From: Bacteroidales bacterium
Lineage (GTDB): Bacteria > Bacteroidota > Bacteroidia > Bacteroidales > UBA932
Assembly: GCA_017626355.1 (NCBI GenBank)
Contig: JAGAIY010000028.1
Span: forward strand, 1-47,485
DNA length: 47,485 bases
Direction: 5' to 3'
The translations under genes and the position numbers were made by a program. The notes beneath the pieces were generated by a model. That model was not told the DNA's origin and made no database searches. It worked only from the letters and a program-made list of their open reading frames with translations. Shown here one piece after another: positions 26,379 through 35,319 of this stretch (positions are counted from its first letter, which is position 1; each line of letters starts with the position of its first letter).

Positions 26379-28257
26379 TTTCTTCTTCCAGGAATCCCAT
26401 GAAAGTGAGAAGGGCTCCCCAATGATAGAATCCGTCTGCATTATAGACATCATCACCCTCTCCAGTCACTGAATTATAGTTCTCAAAGATACCGCCGTTC
26501 TCCTTCCAGTTTTTCATCAGAAGATTGTATGACCTGTCGATAATATCCTTTCTGGCCTCCTTGATGTCATAATTCTGCATGCCAAGATATACAAGGAAAT
26601 TCATCGGCCCCCAGATCCTGCCTCTCCAATAATCATTGTCAGCAAAACCAGTGCAGTTGCGGGCTATGGAAGGAAGCACATATTCTCCATGGAACTCGTC
26701 AGGATTGAAATAATGTTCATTGATCATCCTTTCCACGTGCTTTGCAGGACAAACGGCCAGCATCGGATAGAAGTTGGTAGGTGAAAGCTCCGGACTGAAT
26801 TCTCCTGTATCCAGCCTCTTGTTGCGATAGATTCCTGTCTCATCATCCCAAAGGGTAGCCAAAGCCCTGGAATATGACTTCGAGCGTCGGGTCAGCTCCT
26901 TTGCATCTTCTTTATGACCCAGGACCAAAGCAATCTCCTTCAAGACATTACAATCCATCACGTACATGCTCATGAGTCCCACATCCGCAAGTTCCATGAG
27001 ATGATCCTCATTCATCGGCACCCCGTCATACATCGGCGAATTATCCAGTCCCGACTCATACATGGCTCCCTGAAGGCCTTCGGTGACATCTTTCCCGTCT
27101 TTCACGAAATGGCTTCCCCAAGCGAGATATCCCTTGTTGTTACGTTTCCTGTCCCACCATCTGTTCCATGTAAGAAGCTCATCATAGACTTCTTCAAGAA
27201 ACCATTTCTCTCCATAACGCGAATAGATTTCCCATACGATCTTACTTCCCACAGGAGGCTGTGAACGATCCCAGGATGACGTGTTTCCGTCCTTGACATA
27301 ACCGCTGACAGACTGGAAATTCGGGATGAAACCTTCGGGTGTGATGGCCTTTGTTATCTCAATGGCGTTCGCATATGCGAGTTCCTTATTGAACAGAGAA
27401 AACATATATGCAGCGAAGTAGGTGTCCCAATCGAAAAGCACATATCCTCCCCACCCCTGATTCCAGTTTCTGCTGACCGGAGTGATCGCCCTATCGTTGG
27501 GAGCATCATAGATAGTATTCCATGCCAGAATAGTCTGCATGGAAAGGAAGGCTTCCGACATGTCTCCATACGATTCGGCACGATCGACAAGTATTCTTCT
27601 TTTGGAAGCAACTATGTCTTCTATCTCTTCAAGAGTCCTCCTTTCTCCCGTATAGACTGCCTGCTTTCCATCCAGAAGGACATTCAGACGCGGGGCAGTG
27701 GACGTCAGGTATTCCTTCTGAACATTAACACCCGTCACCGAAACAGTCCACTCTCCGGAGTCACATGAAGCTACCAGATTGTCACCGCGTTTACCGACCA
27801 TGCCGTCACGGCCATACGCAATGCCCATCTCCACGACGAGTACATTTTCAGAAGGGGTTTCCGGAGTGACCAGAGCCACAAGATCTTCTCCATCCACAGC
27901 AGTCTCGATCTTAAGCTTCATGCCTTCATACATCAGTTCAAGACTTGTATAGCTGCCGTCTTCAGACCTCAATCCTGGAAAGACCCTTTCCGGCCTTCCG
28001 TTTATGTCTGCCGACTTGAAGACCTCTTTAAGCATCTTCCTGTTATCATCGGTAGCAATGCACATGTTGACTGTCAGTCCTTCCGGAAGAAGCACATGGG
28101 AAATCAGGCTGTTGTTGTACCATGTGTTCCATCCTGTACACAATCTCTCCTGAAGCTGCCTGTATTCTTCAGTCCTTATATAACGGGATGACTGTGCATA
28201 AGAGTAGAGTCCTGACAGCAGGCACAACCAAAATACTATTGAGGTTTTGATTTTCAT
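26371..28257 (-). CDS. GH63-family glucosidase-like enzyme, periplasmic
   Basis: A 628-residue exported protein (signal peptide cleaved near 'SYAQ', no lipobox). The C-terminal two thirds are an (alpha/alpha)6 barrel of GH63, with 'GGYVLFDWDTYFAAYM' carrying the probable acid Asp278 and 'GGIFENYN' with the probable base Glu592. Other family stretches are 'WDRSQPPVGSKIVWEIY' and 'YWRGRIWGPMNFLVYLGM'. GH63 includes alpha-glucosidases and mannosylglycerate/glucosylglycerate hydrolases; the exact substrate cannot be read here. It follows the GH2 gene by 5 bases, so the pair should act on one oligosaccharide. The stop codon lies inside hairpin repeat copy 2. Confidence 0.88.
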   Translation of the reverse strand: MKIKTSIVFWLCLLSGLYSYAQSSRYIRTEEYRQLQERLCTGWNTWYNNSLISHVLLPEGLTVNMCIATDDNRKMLKEVFKSADINGRPERVFPGLRSEDGSYTSLELMYEGMKLKIETAVDGEDLVALVTPETPSENVLVVEMGIAYGRDGMVGKRGDNLVASCDSGEWTVSVTGVNVQKEYLTSTAPRLNVLLDGKQAVYTGERRTLEEIEDIVASKRRILVDRAESYGDMSEAFLSMQTILAWNTIYDAPNDRAITPVSRNWNQGWGGYVLFDWDTYFAAYMFSLFNKELAYANAIEITKAITPEGFIPNFQSVSGYVKDGNTSSWDRSQPPVGSKIVWEIYSRYGEKWFLEEVYDELLTWNRWWDRKRNNKGYLAWGSHFVKDGKDVTEGLQGAMYESGLDNSPMYDGVPMNEDHLMELADVGLMSMYVMDCNVLKEIALVLGHKEDAKELTRRSKSYSRALATLWDDETGIYRNKRLDTGEFSPELSPTNFYPMLAVCPAKHVERMINEHYFNPDEFHGEYVLPSIARNCTGFADNDYWRGRIWGPMNFLVYLGMQNYDIKEARKDIIDRSYNLLMKNWKENGGIFENYNSVTGEGDDVYNADGFYHWGALLTFMGFLEEEIR

Positions 28258-28262
28258 ATAAC

Positions 28263-31200
28263 TTATCTGATGAGTCTGATGGTTATCGTTCTTTCGTACA
28301 TCTGAGGATAGACCCTGTATGAGTCGAAGATGCCTCGTGCGGTACAGCCGACACCGGAAGTGGCGTAGTCGAGGTTGAAGGTGATATCATCACTCTTCTG
28401 CAGCTGATATGTATATGCAGCCTTTGTAAGATTCTCTGTAGTGTAGTTGTACGCATTGAAGTTAAACGGCTCATCCACAGACAATTCCACACCGTTTCCT
28501 TCCGAATCGGTCATCCTTACCCACCTGTTGTCTGTCCTCAGGCCGTAATCCTGCGGAATGAGGTAAGGCTCATACATATCCTCGACCGTGGTGTTCCATA
28601 TGCCGATGCGGTATCCGCTCTTACGGTCCGGATAGTTGGCCTGCGGGCCTCTTCCGTACCATTCGACATTGTTGAAATCACCGTCAAGACCAAAGGTCAC
28701 TCCAAGGCGAGGGAGCCATGCCGGCATCGCTCCCTGCGGCTTCACAGTATGTCTGACAGTCAGCGTTCCGTCGCCATACACGATGTAACGCCATGTGCTT
28801 TCGAATCCGTCGAATGACATTCCCCTGATATACTGGTCGAGCTGTCTGGTCTCGCCCTGGCCGCCGTCAAGAAGCACGAGTTCACGCACATCCACGGCCG
28901 CTCCGCCCTCGAATTCACGCACATTCACCGATGCCACGGCATGACCCAGATTATCAAGTCCTGCCGAATAATAATGTGCGGCAAGAACATTCGAATGGCC
29001 GATTCCTCCATATCCTGAAGCATTTATGGAGCCTCCGCTGTAGGCGTTCCAGCCGTCCACCTCGTTGGCAAGCGGCGCTCTCCATACATTCAGAGTCACC
29101 GGACCGGTAAGAATCTCACGGCCTCCGGAGACGATGGAAACGAGCTCTCCCGAAACAGTATCAAACGAATATGAGAAATCCTTTCCTGACATAACAACTT
29201 TTCCGTCCTCCTTCGTCACAGCCACATTTCCGGCAGCACGAGGGGCCTTTTCCGCCGGCAGATTCCAGTCCGAAAGCTCGAACTGCTCCCAAGAGACCTC
29301 ATGTCCCGCCTTCGCCCACACCTCATCCTTCTTCAGGACAGAGCTTATGTCAAGCCTGTACTCCTTTCCCGGAACAATCGAAGGCTTCACATATGGAATC
29401 TTATATACCGAACGTGTCAGAGGATCGACGTCAAGGTCCATATCTCCCGACGCAACCACTTCATTATCAGCAGTTATCGCCCACGTGGTCCTATAGAAGT
29501 CCGCATTTATGAAATGATTCCTGTTCCAGACCTCCACAATGCCGTTCTCCGGATCAAGAAGGCTGAATGAAAGAGGCTGTACGCTCTTCTTCATCTGCCA
29601 CATTTCCGGCTGCGGAGTCCTGTCAGGCCATATGCTTCCATAGGTACGCGCACCCACGCCATATGACCAGAATGTTCCGTCATTGGTTTCCTCCTCGAAA
29701 TCAAGCCAGAGAACCGCCTTTTCCGCATTGAATCCCTCTGCCGGAGTGACAGCCACATCAAAGATACCGACATTGTCAACAATGGCATCACAAGTATAGA
29801 TCGTCTCCTGTCCGCATCTTTCCTCATCCCTTCCGATGCAGAGCGAAAGAGGCAGATTACGTATGTTTCCGCTTGCCGGCCTGCTTCCAGCTTCCTTCCC
29901 GTCGATGAAGACAGTCATCTCCGCACCGTCATAGACTGCAGTCACATTGTGCCATCTGTCCTGCCAATCGGAAGGGAGATCCACAATCAGAAGCTGTCTG
30001 CTGCCTGTATCGATATAGAATTCCAGCTTGTCCTTTCCGTTCTGCCTGATACCATACTGATTGCTTCCCTTGTTGATCATGTATCCGCCGCTCGCATTGT
30101 AGCTTCGAGGATAAATGTCAAGGGTAAGGGTAAGCCTGTCACCTGAAATCTCTACATTGTCCGCATTGTATACCTGCACCCACTGGTCCTGCCTGTTGAA
30201 GTCTATAGCCTTTCCCGATGGGCCTGGCACAAGCTTCGCGCGGCCCATGATATTCGCCTGTGTGCTGTATGGAGACTTATCCTTCAACGTGCGCACCGGC
30301 TGATCGATTCCGACGCTCACGAAATCCCAGAGAGCACCGCCCATAAGGCTCGGATGGTCATAGATTTCATTCCAGAAGTCATCCATTCCTCCTCCGCCGT
30401 TTCCCGCCACGGAAAGATACTCGTCCATGAACGAAGGACGTCTGTCCTGCGGATTGAATCCATAACGGAACTCATGCTCGATAGGCGAAGGATAACGCGG
30501 ACCGACTATGTCTTCGGCAGGATGAACCGCCGCATTGCCGCCATACATCCAGAATCGTGTAGGGTCATATCTTCTTCCTTCCGCTACGACCTCATTGATA
30601 TTGAAACTCTCGCCGCTCTCGTTTCCTGCACTCCAGAAAAGCACGCACGCATGGTTCCTGTCGCGAAGGACCATCCTTCTCACCCTTTCCCGGTACATTT
30701 CCGTGAATCCAGACAAAGAACTCACATATTCGGTCGCATGAGCCTCATCTCCCGTCTCATCGATGACATATAGTCCATATTCATCGGCAAGCTCTAGATA
30801 GCGATGGACAGGCGGATAATGCGAAGTCCTTACGGCATTGAATCCAAACTGCTTGAGAATCTCCATGTCCCTGCGGATAACATCCTCGGTGATCACATGG
30901 CCTGTCGCCGGATGCTGCATATGAGAGCACTGCGCATTGACCTTCAGGGCCACACCATTGAGATAGAAGACTCCGTCTATGATCTCTGTCTTCTTGAAGC
31001 CTATCCGTTTGGTCACCTTGTCGACAACATTTCCTGATGCGTCGGAAAGGGTAAGGATCATGTCATAGAGATCCGGGGTCTCGGATGTCCATTTATCCGG
31101 AGACTTCACCAAAGAATTCAATTTTACTGTATGTCGGCCATTCTGCTCAAGCCTGAACGGAGCGGCAGACATCGCCACCACCTCACGGCCGTTCCTGCTT

Positions 31201-32120
31201 ATAGCCGCATTTACCTTATAATTATCGGAACCCGGCCTGTAGCCACGTACATCCACTGTTATGTCAAGCTGCGAGTCAGTATAGCTCTTATCGAAATCAG
31301 TTATGACCTGCCAGTCGAAGATACGAGCCTGCGGAGTCGCGAACACCCATACATCATCAAAGATGCCGGCCAGTCTCCAATAGTCTTGAGTCTCAAGGTA
31401 ATAGCCGTCACTATATTTCAGCACAAGGACCGAAAGATTGTTTCTTCCCGGCTTTACATATTCGGTTATATCATACTCTGCCGGCTCCTGGGCACCCTCA
31501 TTATAACCCACCTGACGGCCGTTGACCCAGATGAATGACGCAGATGCCACCTTCTCGAGACGGAGGAAGATCCTGTCGCCCTTCCATGACGAAGGTAAAT
31601 TGAAGCTGGTCCTGTAAGCACCGGTCGGATTGAATTCGGGAACATCCGGGACCTCAACTGCAAACGGATCGTCACTTACCCCTGACAGCTGATACCGTGC
31701 CCACCTCCTCTCCATTTCACTTGCCGGTATTCTTCCGTCAATGACTTTCTGAAGGGAGTCACGCATTACCGAAGGAAGAGTGTTCGGGAAAGGGGTCGTC
31801 ATATTACGGAAAAGAGGTTCTCCGAAACCCTGCATCTCCCAGTTTGAAGGCACAGCGATATTGTCCCATTTCCTGTCGTTGAATCCCGTCCTGAAGAAGT
31901 CGGAAGGGATCCCGGCAGGAGACTCGGCATATCTGAATTTCCATGTTCCGTTCAGCAAAATGCTCTTTTCCGGAACATGATGCGCGCGTCCATCCTCCTG
32001 ATTGAGTTCGAAAACCTCAAGATTCTCCACATAATAGGAAAGATCTTCCATAAACGGTTTATCCTGCGCCGACAAAGATACAGCAAGCAGCAGGCAAAGT
32101 GCGGTCATTATGTTTTTCAT
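28263..32120 (-). CDS. GH2 beta-galactosidase-like enzyme with inserted LamG-like domain, periplasmic
   Basis: A 1285-residue exported enzyme (signal peptide to about Ala18), longer than the usual 1020 of LacZ. Domain order: jelly-roll sugar-binding domain (about 25-265, with an extra 50-residue loop at 105-160), Ig-like domain (265-380), catalytic barrel with acid/base Glu501 in 'SAGNESGES' and nucleophile Glu567 in 'FMDEYLSVAGN', then an inserted LamG/concanavalin-like domain (about 615-810), then the 'WPDRTPQPEMWQMKKSVQPL' stretch and the C-terminal beta-sandwich domains with 'EWYGRGPQANYPDR'. Beta-galactosidase is the best guess. It is the first gene of a GH2-GH63 operon. Confidence 0.9.
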   Translation of the reverse strand: MKNIMTALCLLLAVSLSAQDKPFMEDLSYYVENLEVFELNQEDGRAHHVPEKSILLNGTWKFRYAESPAGIPSDFFRTGFNDRKWDNIAVPSNWEMQGFGEPLFRNMTTPFPNTLPSVMRDSLQKVIDGRIPASEMERRWARYQLSGVSDDPFAVEVPDVPEFNPTGAYRTSFNLPSSWKGDRIFLRLEKVASASFIWVNGRQVGYNEGAQEPAEYDITEYVKPGRNNLSVLVLKYSDGYYLETQDYWRLAGIFDDVWVFATPQARIFDWQVITDFDKSYTDSQLDITVDVRGYRPGSDNYKVNAAISRNGREVVAMSAAPFRLEQNGRHTVKLNSLVKSPDKWTSETPDLYDMILTLSDASGNVVDKVTKRIGFKKTEIIDGVFYLNGVALKVNAQCSHMQHPATGHVITEDVIRRDMEILKQFGFNAVRTSHYPPVHRYLELADEYGLYVIDETGDEAHATEYVSSLSGFTEMYRERVRRMVLRDRNHACVLFWSAGNESGESFNINEVVAEGRRYDPTRFWMYGGNAAVHPAEDIVGPRYPSPIEHEFRYGFNPQDRRPSFMDEYLSVAGNGGGGMDDFWNEIYDHPSLMGGALWDFVSVGIDQPVRTLKDKSPYSTQANIMGRAKLVPGPSGKAIDFNRQDQWVQVYNADNVEISGDRLTLTLDIYPRSYNASGGYMINKGSNQYGIRQNGKDKLEFYIDTGSRQLLIVDLPSDWQDRWHNVTAVYDGAEMTVFIDGKEAGSRPASGNIRNLPLSLCIGRDEERCGQETIYTCDAIVDNVGIFDVAVTPAEGFNAEKAVLWLDFEEETNDGTFWSYGVGARTYGSIWPDRTPQPEMWQMKKSVQPLSFSLLDPENGIVEVWNRNHFINADFYRTTWAITADNEVVASGDMDLDVDPLTRSVYKIPYVKPSIVPGKEYRLDISSVLKKDEVWAKAGHEVSWEQFELSDWNLPAEKAPRAAGNVAVTKEDGKVVMSGKDFSYSFDTVSGELVSIVSGGREILTGPVTLNVWRAPLANEVDGWNAYSGGSINASGYGGIGHSNVLAAHYYSAGLDNLGHAVASVNVREFEGGAAVDVRELVLLDGGQGETRQLDQYIRGMSFDGFESTWRYIVYGDGTLTVRHTVKPQGAMPAWLPRLGVTFGLDGDFNNVEWYGRGPQANYPDRKSGYRIGIWNTTVEDMYEPYLIPQDYGLRTDNRWVRMTDSEGNGVELSVDEPFNFNAYNYTTENLTKAAYTYQLQKSDDITFNLDYATSGVGCTARGIFDSYRVYPQMYERTITIRLIR

Positions 32121-32140
32121 GTCTCTGCGATTAGCTTATA

Positions 32141-32171
32141 CAAATATATGATAACCAGCCCACACGTCAAA
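32141..32171 (-). promoter_or_regulatory. Promoter of the GH2-GH63 operon (TTTG-N19-TATATTTG)
   Basis: On the minus strand TTTG (32171-32168) is followed after 19 bases by TATATTTG (32148-32141), a full match to the Bacteroidetes promoter. Transcription should begin near 32135, 15 bases before the GH2 ATG. The TTTG lies in the T-run of the upstream terminator, so the two signals are packed together. Confidence 0.7.
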
Positions 32172-32205
32172 AAGAAACGGTCCCCACACATGTGAGAACC
32201 GTTTC
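32169..32205 (-). terminator. Rho-independent terminator of the EF-G2-like gene
   Basis: GAAACGGT (32174-32181) pairs with ACCGTTTC (32198-32205); four further pairs, two of them G-U, extend the stem to 12. On the minus strand the hairpin is followed by TTTTT. It starts 24 bases after the EF-G2 stop codon. Confidence 0.85.
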
Positions 32206-32228
32206 AATTTGTATCAATTATAATTCAA

Positions 32229-34382
32229 TTAGTCTTCCTTCTCCTCCTCGAGGTAAGCCTTCAGGAGCTTCTCCTGTACATCACCAGGAACTGGCTGGTA
32301 GTCAGCGAAGTCCATTGTGAATGTAGCGCTACCTGATGAGAGTGAGCTGAGGGTTGTAGAGTAACGGTAGAGCTCTGCGAGCGGAACGCGTGCCTTGATA
32401 GTGCTGAAGCCCTTGTCCTCGCCCATTCCCTCGATGAGGGCACGGCGGTTCTGGAGGTCAGACATACAAGCACCCATGTACTCTGATGGAGTAAGAACCT
32501 CAACATTGTAGATAGGCTCCATGATCTTCGGACCTGCGATACGGAACGCCTCCTTGAAAGCGTTACGTGATGCGAGAACGAATGAGATTTCATTTGAATC
32601 TACCGGATGCATCTTACCATCGTAAACGTAAACGCGGATGTCACGTGCAAGCGAACCTGTAAGAGGACCTTCGCTCATCTTCTCGTTGATACCCTTGAGG
32701 ATAGCAGGCATGAAGCGTGCATCGATGGCACCACCGACAACGCAGTTGTAGTACTCGAGCTTACCGCCCCATGGAAGGTCGAACTCTTCCTTACCCTTGA
32801 TGTTGAGGACAACTTCCTTGCCGTCAACCTTGAAGCGGTTACCTGGATCCACACCCTCCTGATAAGGAGCGATAAGGAGGTGAACCTCACCGAACTGGCC
32901 GGCACCACCTGACTGCTTCTTGTGACGATAGTCTGCGCAAGCCACCTTTGTGATTGTCTCACGGTAAGAGATCTTAGGAGCCGAGAACTCGATCTCGAGC
33001 TTGTTCTCGTTCTGGAGTCTCCACTTGAGAGTGTTGACATGCTGCTCGCCCTGACCCTTGAGGATGGTCTGCTTCATCTCCTTGTGATACTCAATGATGT
33101 ATGTAGGATCCTCGGCTGCGATCTTCGCCATAGCCTCGCTCACCTTCTCCTCATCCTTCGCATCCTTTGCCTTTACGGCGCAGCGATACTTGTAGTGAGG
33201 GAACTTGATGTCAAGATAAGCGATATCGGAACCTGGAGTACAGAGAGTAACGTTTGTCTTTGCTGCACGGAGCTTAACTGTACATCCGATGTCACCGGCA
33301 ACGAGCTCTGTAACCTTCTCCTTCTTCTTACCTGCAACCGCATAGATAGCTGTGATTCTTTCCTTGTCGCCTGTCTCCGGATTCTCAAGGTCAGAACCCT
33401 CGACGAGCTTGCCAGACATCACCTTGAAGTATGCAACCTCACCGAGGTGCTGCTCCACAGCTGTCTTATATATGAAGAGTGATACAGGACCGTCCTGCTT
33501 GCACTCAATCTCTTTTCCATCCTTTGTCTTGCCGATACGCTCTGCTGGAGAAGCCGCTACGCGGATTGTGAACTCCATGAGACGCTTTACTCCGATGTCC
33601 TTCTTTGCAGAAAGGCAGAAGATAGGCATCACATCGCCCTGGCGGATACCGATACCGAGACCCTTCCTGATCTCATCCTCTGAAAGAACGCCCTGCTCGA
33701 AGAATGTCTCCATCAATGTATCGTCGTACTCTGCGGCACGCTCGATAAGGGCATTTCTGAGCTCCTCAGCTTCGTCTGCGAGGTTTGCAGGAATCTCGAG
33801 ATCCTCACGCTTTCCTGTATCGCCTGCAAAACGGTAATACTTCATCTTGAGTACGTCAATGAATCCGTCAAACTCAGGACCTGCGTTTACAGGATACTGG
33901 ACCACCACCGGCTTGCTGCCGAAAGCCTCTTTCATCGACTCGAGAGTTCCCTCCCAGTTTGCCTTCTCACCGTCGAGCTGGTTTACAGCCACGATAAGAG
34001 GAATCTTGTAATCCTTTGCATAGCGTGAGAATATCTGTGTACCGACCTCTACACCCTGCTGTGCGTTTACAACGAGCACACCTGTGTCACATACCTTGAA
34101 TGCAGAAACAGCTCCACCTACGAAGTCGTCTGCACCCGGAGTGTCAATTATATTGAATTTTGTATCCATGAACTCTGCGTAAAGCGGAGTAGCATAGATC
34201 GATCTCTGGTTCATCTGCTCGATCTCGGCATTGTCAGAGACAGTGTTCTTTGCTTCTACTGTTCCTCTTCTGTCAATGACCTTACCTTCGTAAAGCATCG
34301 CTTCAGATAATGTGGTCTTACCTGACTTGGTGCTACCAAGCAGAACCACATTGCGGATGTTTTGAGTTGAATAAGTCTTCAT
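32229..34382 (-). CDS. EF-G2-like elongation factor G paralog with degenerate GTPase motifs
   Basis: A 717-residue protein with the five-domain plan of elongation factor G. The start is set at 34382 (MKTYSTQNIRNVVLLG), as in other Bacteroidetes members. The nucleotide-binding motifs depart from ordinary EF-G: P-loop GSTKSGKT (16-23) instead of AHIDAGKT, switch I 'QRSIYATP' instead of the RGITI form, 'DTPGADDF' (80-87) with Ala84 where the catalytic His stands, and NQLD (134-137) instead of NKMD. These are the traits of the Bacteroides EF-G2 paralog, reported to support translation without GTP hydrolysis under carbon starvation. Domains III-V look complete. A terminator follows the gene. Confidence 0.93.
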   Translation of the reverse strand: MKTYSTQNIRNVVLLGSTKSGKTTLSEAMLYEGKVIDRRGTVEAKNTVSDNAEIEQMNQRSIYATPLYAEFMDTKFNIIDTPGADDFVGGAVSAFKVCDTGVLVVNAQQGVEVGTQIFSRYAKDYKIPLIVAVNQLDGEKANWEGTLESMKEAFGSKPVVVQYPVNAGPEFDGFIDVLKMKYYRFAGDTGKREDLEIPANLADEAEELRNALIERAAEYDDTLMETFFEQGVLSEDEIRKGLGIGIRQGDVMPIFCLSAKKDIGVKRLMEFTIRVAASPAERIGKTKDGKEIECKQDGPVSLFIYKTAVEQHLGEVAYFKVMSGKLVEGSDLENPETGDKERITAIYAVAGKKKEKVTELVAGDIGCTVKLRAAKTNVTLCTPGSDIAYLDIKFPHYKYRCAVKAKDAKDEEKVSEAMAKIAAEDPTYIIEYHKEMKQTILKGQGEQHVNTLKWRLQNENKLEIEFSAPKISYRETITKVACADYRHKKQSGGAGQFGEVHLLIAPYQEGVDPGNRFKVDGKEVVLNIKGKEEFDLPWGGKLEYYNCVVGGAIDARFMPAILKGINEKMSEGPLTGSLARDIRVYVYDGKMHPVDSNEISFVLASRNAFKEAFRIAGPKIMEPIYNVEVLTPSEYMGACMSDLQNRRALIEGMGEDKGFSTIKARVPLAELYRYSTTLSSLSSGSATFTMDFADYQPVPGDVQEKLLKAYLEEEKED

Positions 34383-34473
34383 CAGTTCTGTTGTGTTATT
34401 GTGTTTGTAATTATGTTCGTTAAGTGTCATTTAAGACACATCCTCGCAAATCTATAAAATTATTATTGCAATA

Positions 34474-34710
34474 TCAATAAAAGGGCACATGTTTTTGACA
34501 TGATTTGCGATTATCCTCATCAATAAGCACTTCCACCACATCCTCGCATGACATCCCCAGACGTCCGTAAAGGACATCATCGAGCATTTCAGAGGCCTTT
34601 CCAAGGCCATCGTACAATGATTGCAGGGCGGCTGCCCTGACAAGCGGAGCATCATCCGAGATGACGATGCCGCAGACCTTTCCATAGAGTTCATCAGCTT
34701 CAGCAGACAT
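34474..34710 (-). CDS. Small acidic protein of unknown function
   Basis: A 78-residue acidic protein (MSAEADELYGKVCGIVISDD...), predicted all-helical, with no signal peptide or membrane segment. It contains 'AAALQSLYDGLGKASEMLDDVLYGRLGMSCEDVVEVLI'. The composition is that of a real cytoplasmic protein, and no longer frame competes with it; the overlapping 34452-34694 frame has a shadow-like composition. It stands upstream of the EF-G2 gene on the same strand. No family is recognised. Confidence 0.55.
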   Translation of the reverse strand: MSAEADELYGKVCGIVISDDAPLVRAAALQSLYDGLGKASEMLDDVLYGRLGMSCEDVVEVLIDEDNRKSCQKHVPFY

Positions 34711-34787
34711 ATATATTCATTTTCCGCAAATCTCCACTACAACAACGGAAAAACCAAACTTTTGGGACGAAAATGCCGGAAAACACG

Positions 34788-34842
34788 GCAGATTTTTCTT
34801 TTTTTGAAAAGTTTTGAACTTTTTTGATAAGTTTTTCTTGCT
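34788..34842. promoter_or_regulatory. Phased T-tracts, probable curved DNA
   Basis: From 34801 four consecutive ten-base units share the pattern xTTTTGAxxx or close to it (TTTTTGAAAA, GTTTTGAACT, TTTTTGATAA, GTTTTTCTTG), with a fifth T-tract before them. T-tracts repeated at the helical period bend DNA. The element lies between the minus-strand small protein and the XRE gene. Confidence 0.5.
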
Positions 34843-34884
34843 AATCATCGGATTATCTTGTTTATAGCGCATGGCCTTATCCCA

Positions 34885-34892
34885 TAATTTTG
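34885..34892 (+). promoter_or_regulatory. -7 promoter box of the XRE regulator gene (TAATTTTG)
   Basis: TAATTTTG matches TAnnTTTG and ends 22 bases before the ATG at 34915. The nearest TTG upstream (34858-34860) is 24 bases away, a longer spacing than usual. The phased T-tracts lie directly upstream. Confidence 0.45.
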
Positions 34893-34914
34893 CTGTCCAT
34901 CAATCACGAAAGAC

Positions 34915-35301
34915 ATGGACAATTCTACCATCAAGGACAACATCCGTAAGAGAAGGAAAGAGCGCAAGCTGACCCAGGAAGAAATGGCCGACAGGCTTGA
35001 CATCTCCCTGACCGCATACAGGGATCTTGAAAAAGGAAACACGAACATCGTCAACGCCAACGTGATCAGGATCGCCGAACTGCTCGAGACTTCGACCGAA
35101 GAGCTCGTCCTCGGATACCGCCCCGTCCAGGCCCCGGGCAAGCTGCTGGAAGACATGCGTTCAGAATACGGAAACCGCATGTCCGTCATGGAAAGAAGGA
35201 TAGCCGACCTTGAAAAGCTTGTCGCATCTCTCGAAGAAACCATCAGAAGCAAGAACGAAATCATCACAATGCTCAGAAATTCGCTTGGTGCAGACAAATA
35301 G
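34915..35301 (+). CDS. XRE-family helix-turn-helix regulator with coiled-coil tail
   Basis: A 128-residue DNA-binding protein. Residues about 7-65 are a Cro/C1-type helix-turn-helix ('IRKRRKERKLTQEEMADRLDI' region, then 'SLTAYRDLEKGNTNIVNANVIRIAELLE'). Residues about 80-125 form a coiled coil ('MSVMERRIADLEKLVASLEETI'), which should make it a dimer. Targets are unknown; it could regulate itself. It is followed by rnhB after 18 bases, but rnhB has its own promoter. The type is common in Bacteroidetes chromosomes and need not be phage-derived. Confidence 0.9.
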   Translation: MDNSTIKDNIRKRRKERKLTQEEMADRLDISLTAYRDLEKGNTNIVNANVIRIAELLETSTEELVLGYRPVQAPGKLLEDMRSEYGNRMSVMERRIADLEKLVASLEETIRSKNEIITMLRNSLGADK

Positions 35302-35315
35302 ATTGTGTATTTTTG
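35285..35315 (+). promoter_or_regulatory. Promoter of rnhB (TTG-N20-TATTTTTG)
   Basis: TTG (35285-35287) and TATTTTTG (35308-35315) are 20 bases apart. The -7 box ends four bases before the rnhB ATG at 35320, so the mRNA would have practically no leader. The TTG lies inside the end of the XRE gene. Confidence 0.6.
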
Positions 35316-35319
35316 CAGA

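Noticed and set aside
34383-34430. 16-residue N-terminal extension of the EF-G2-like protein
   Set aside because: Other Bacteroidetes members begin at the MKxYxT motif; the extension is Asn/His-rich and has no counterpart.
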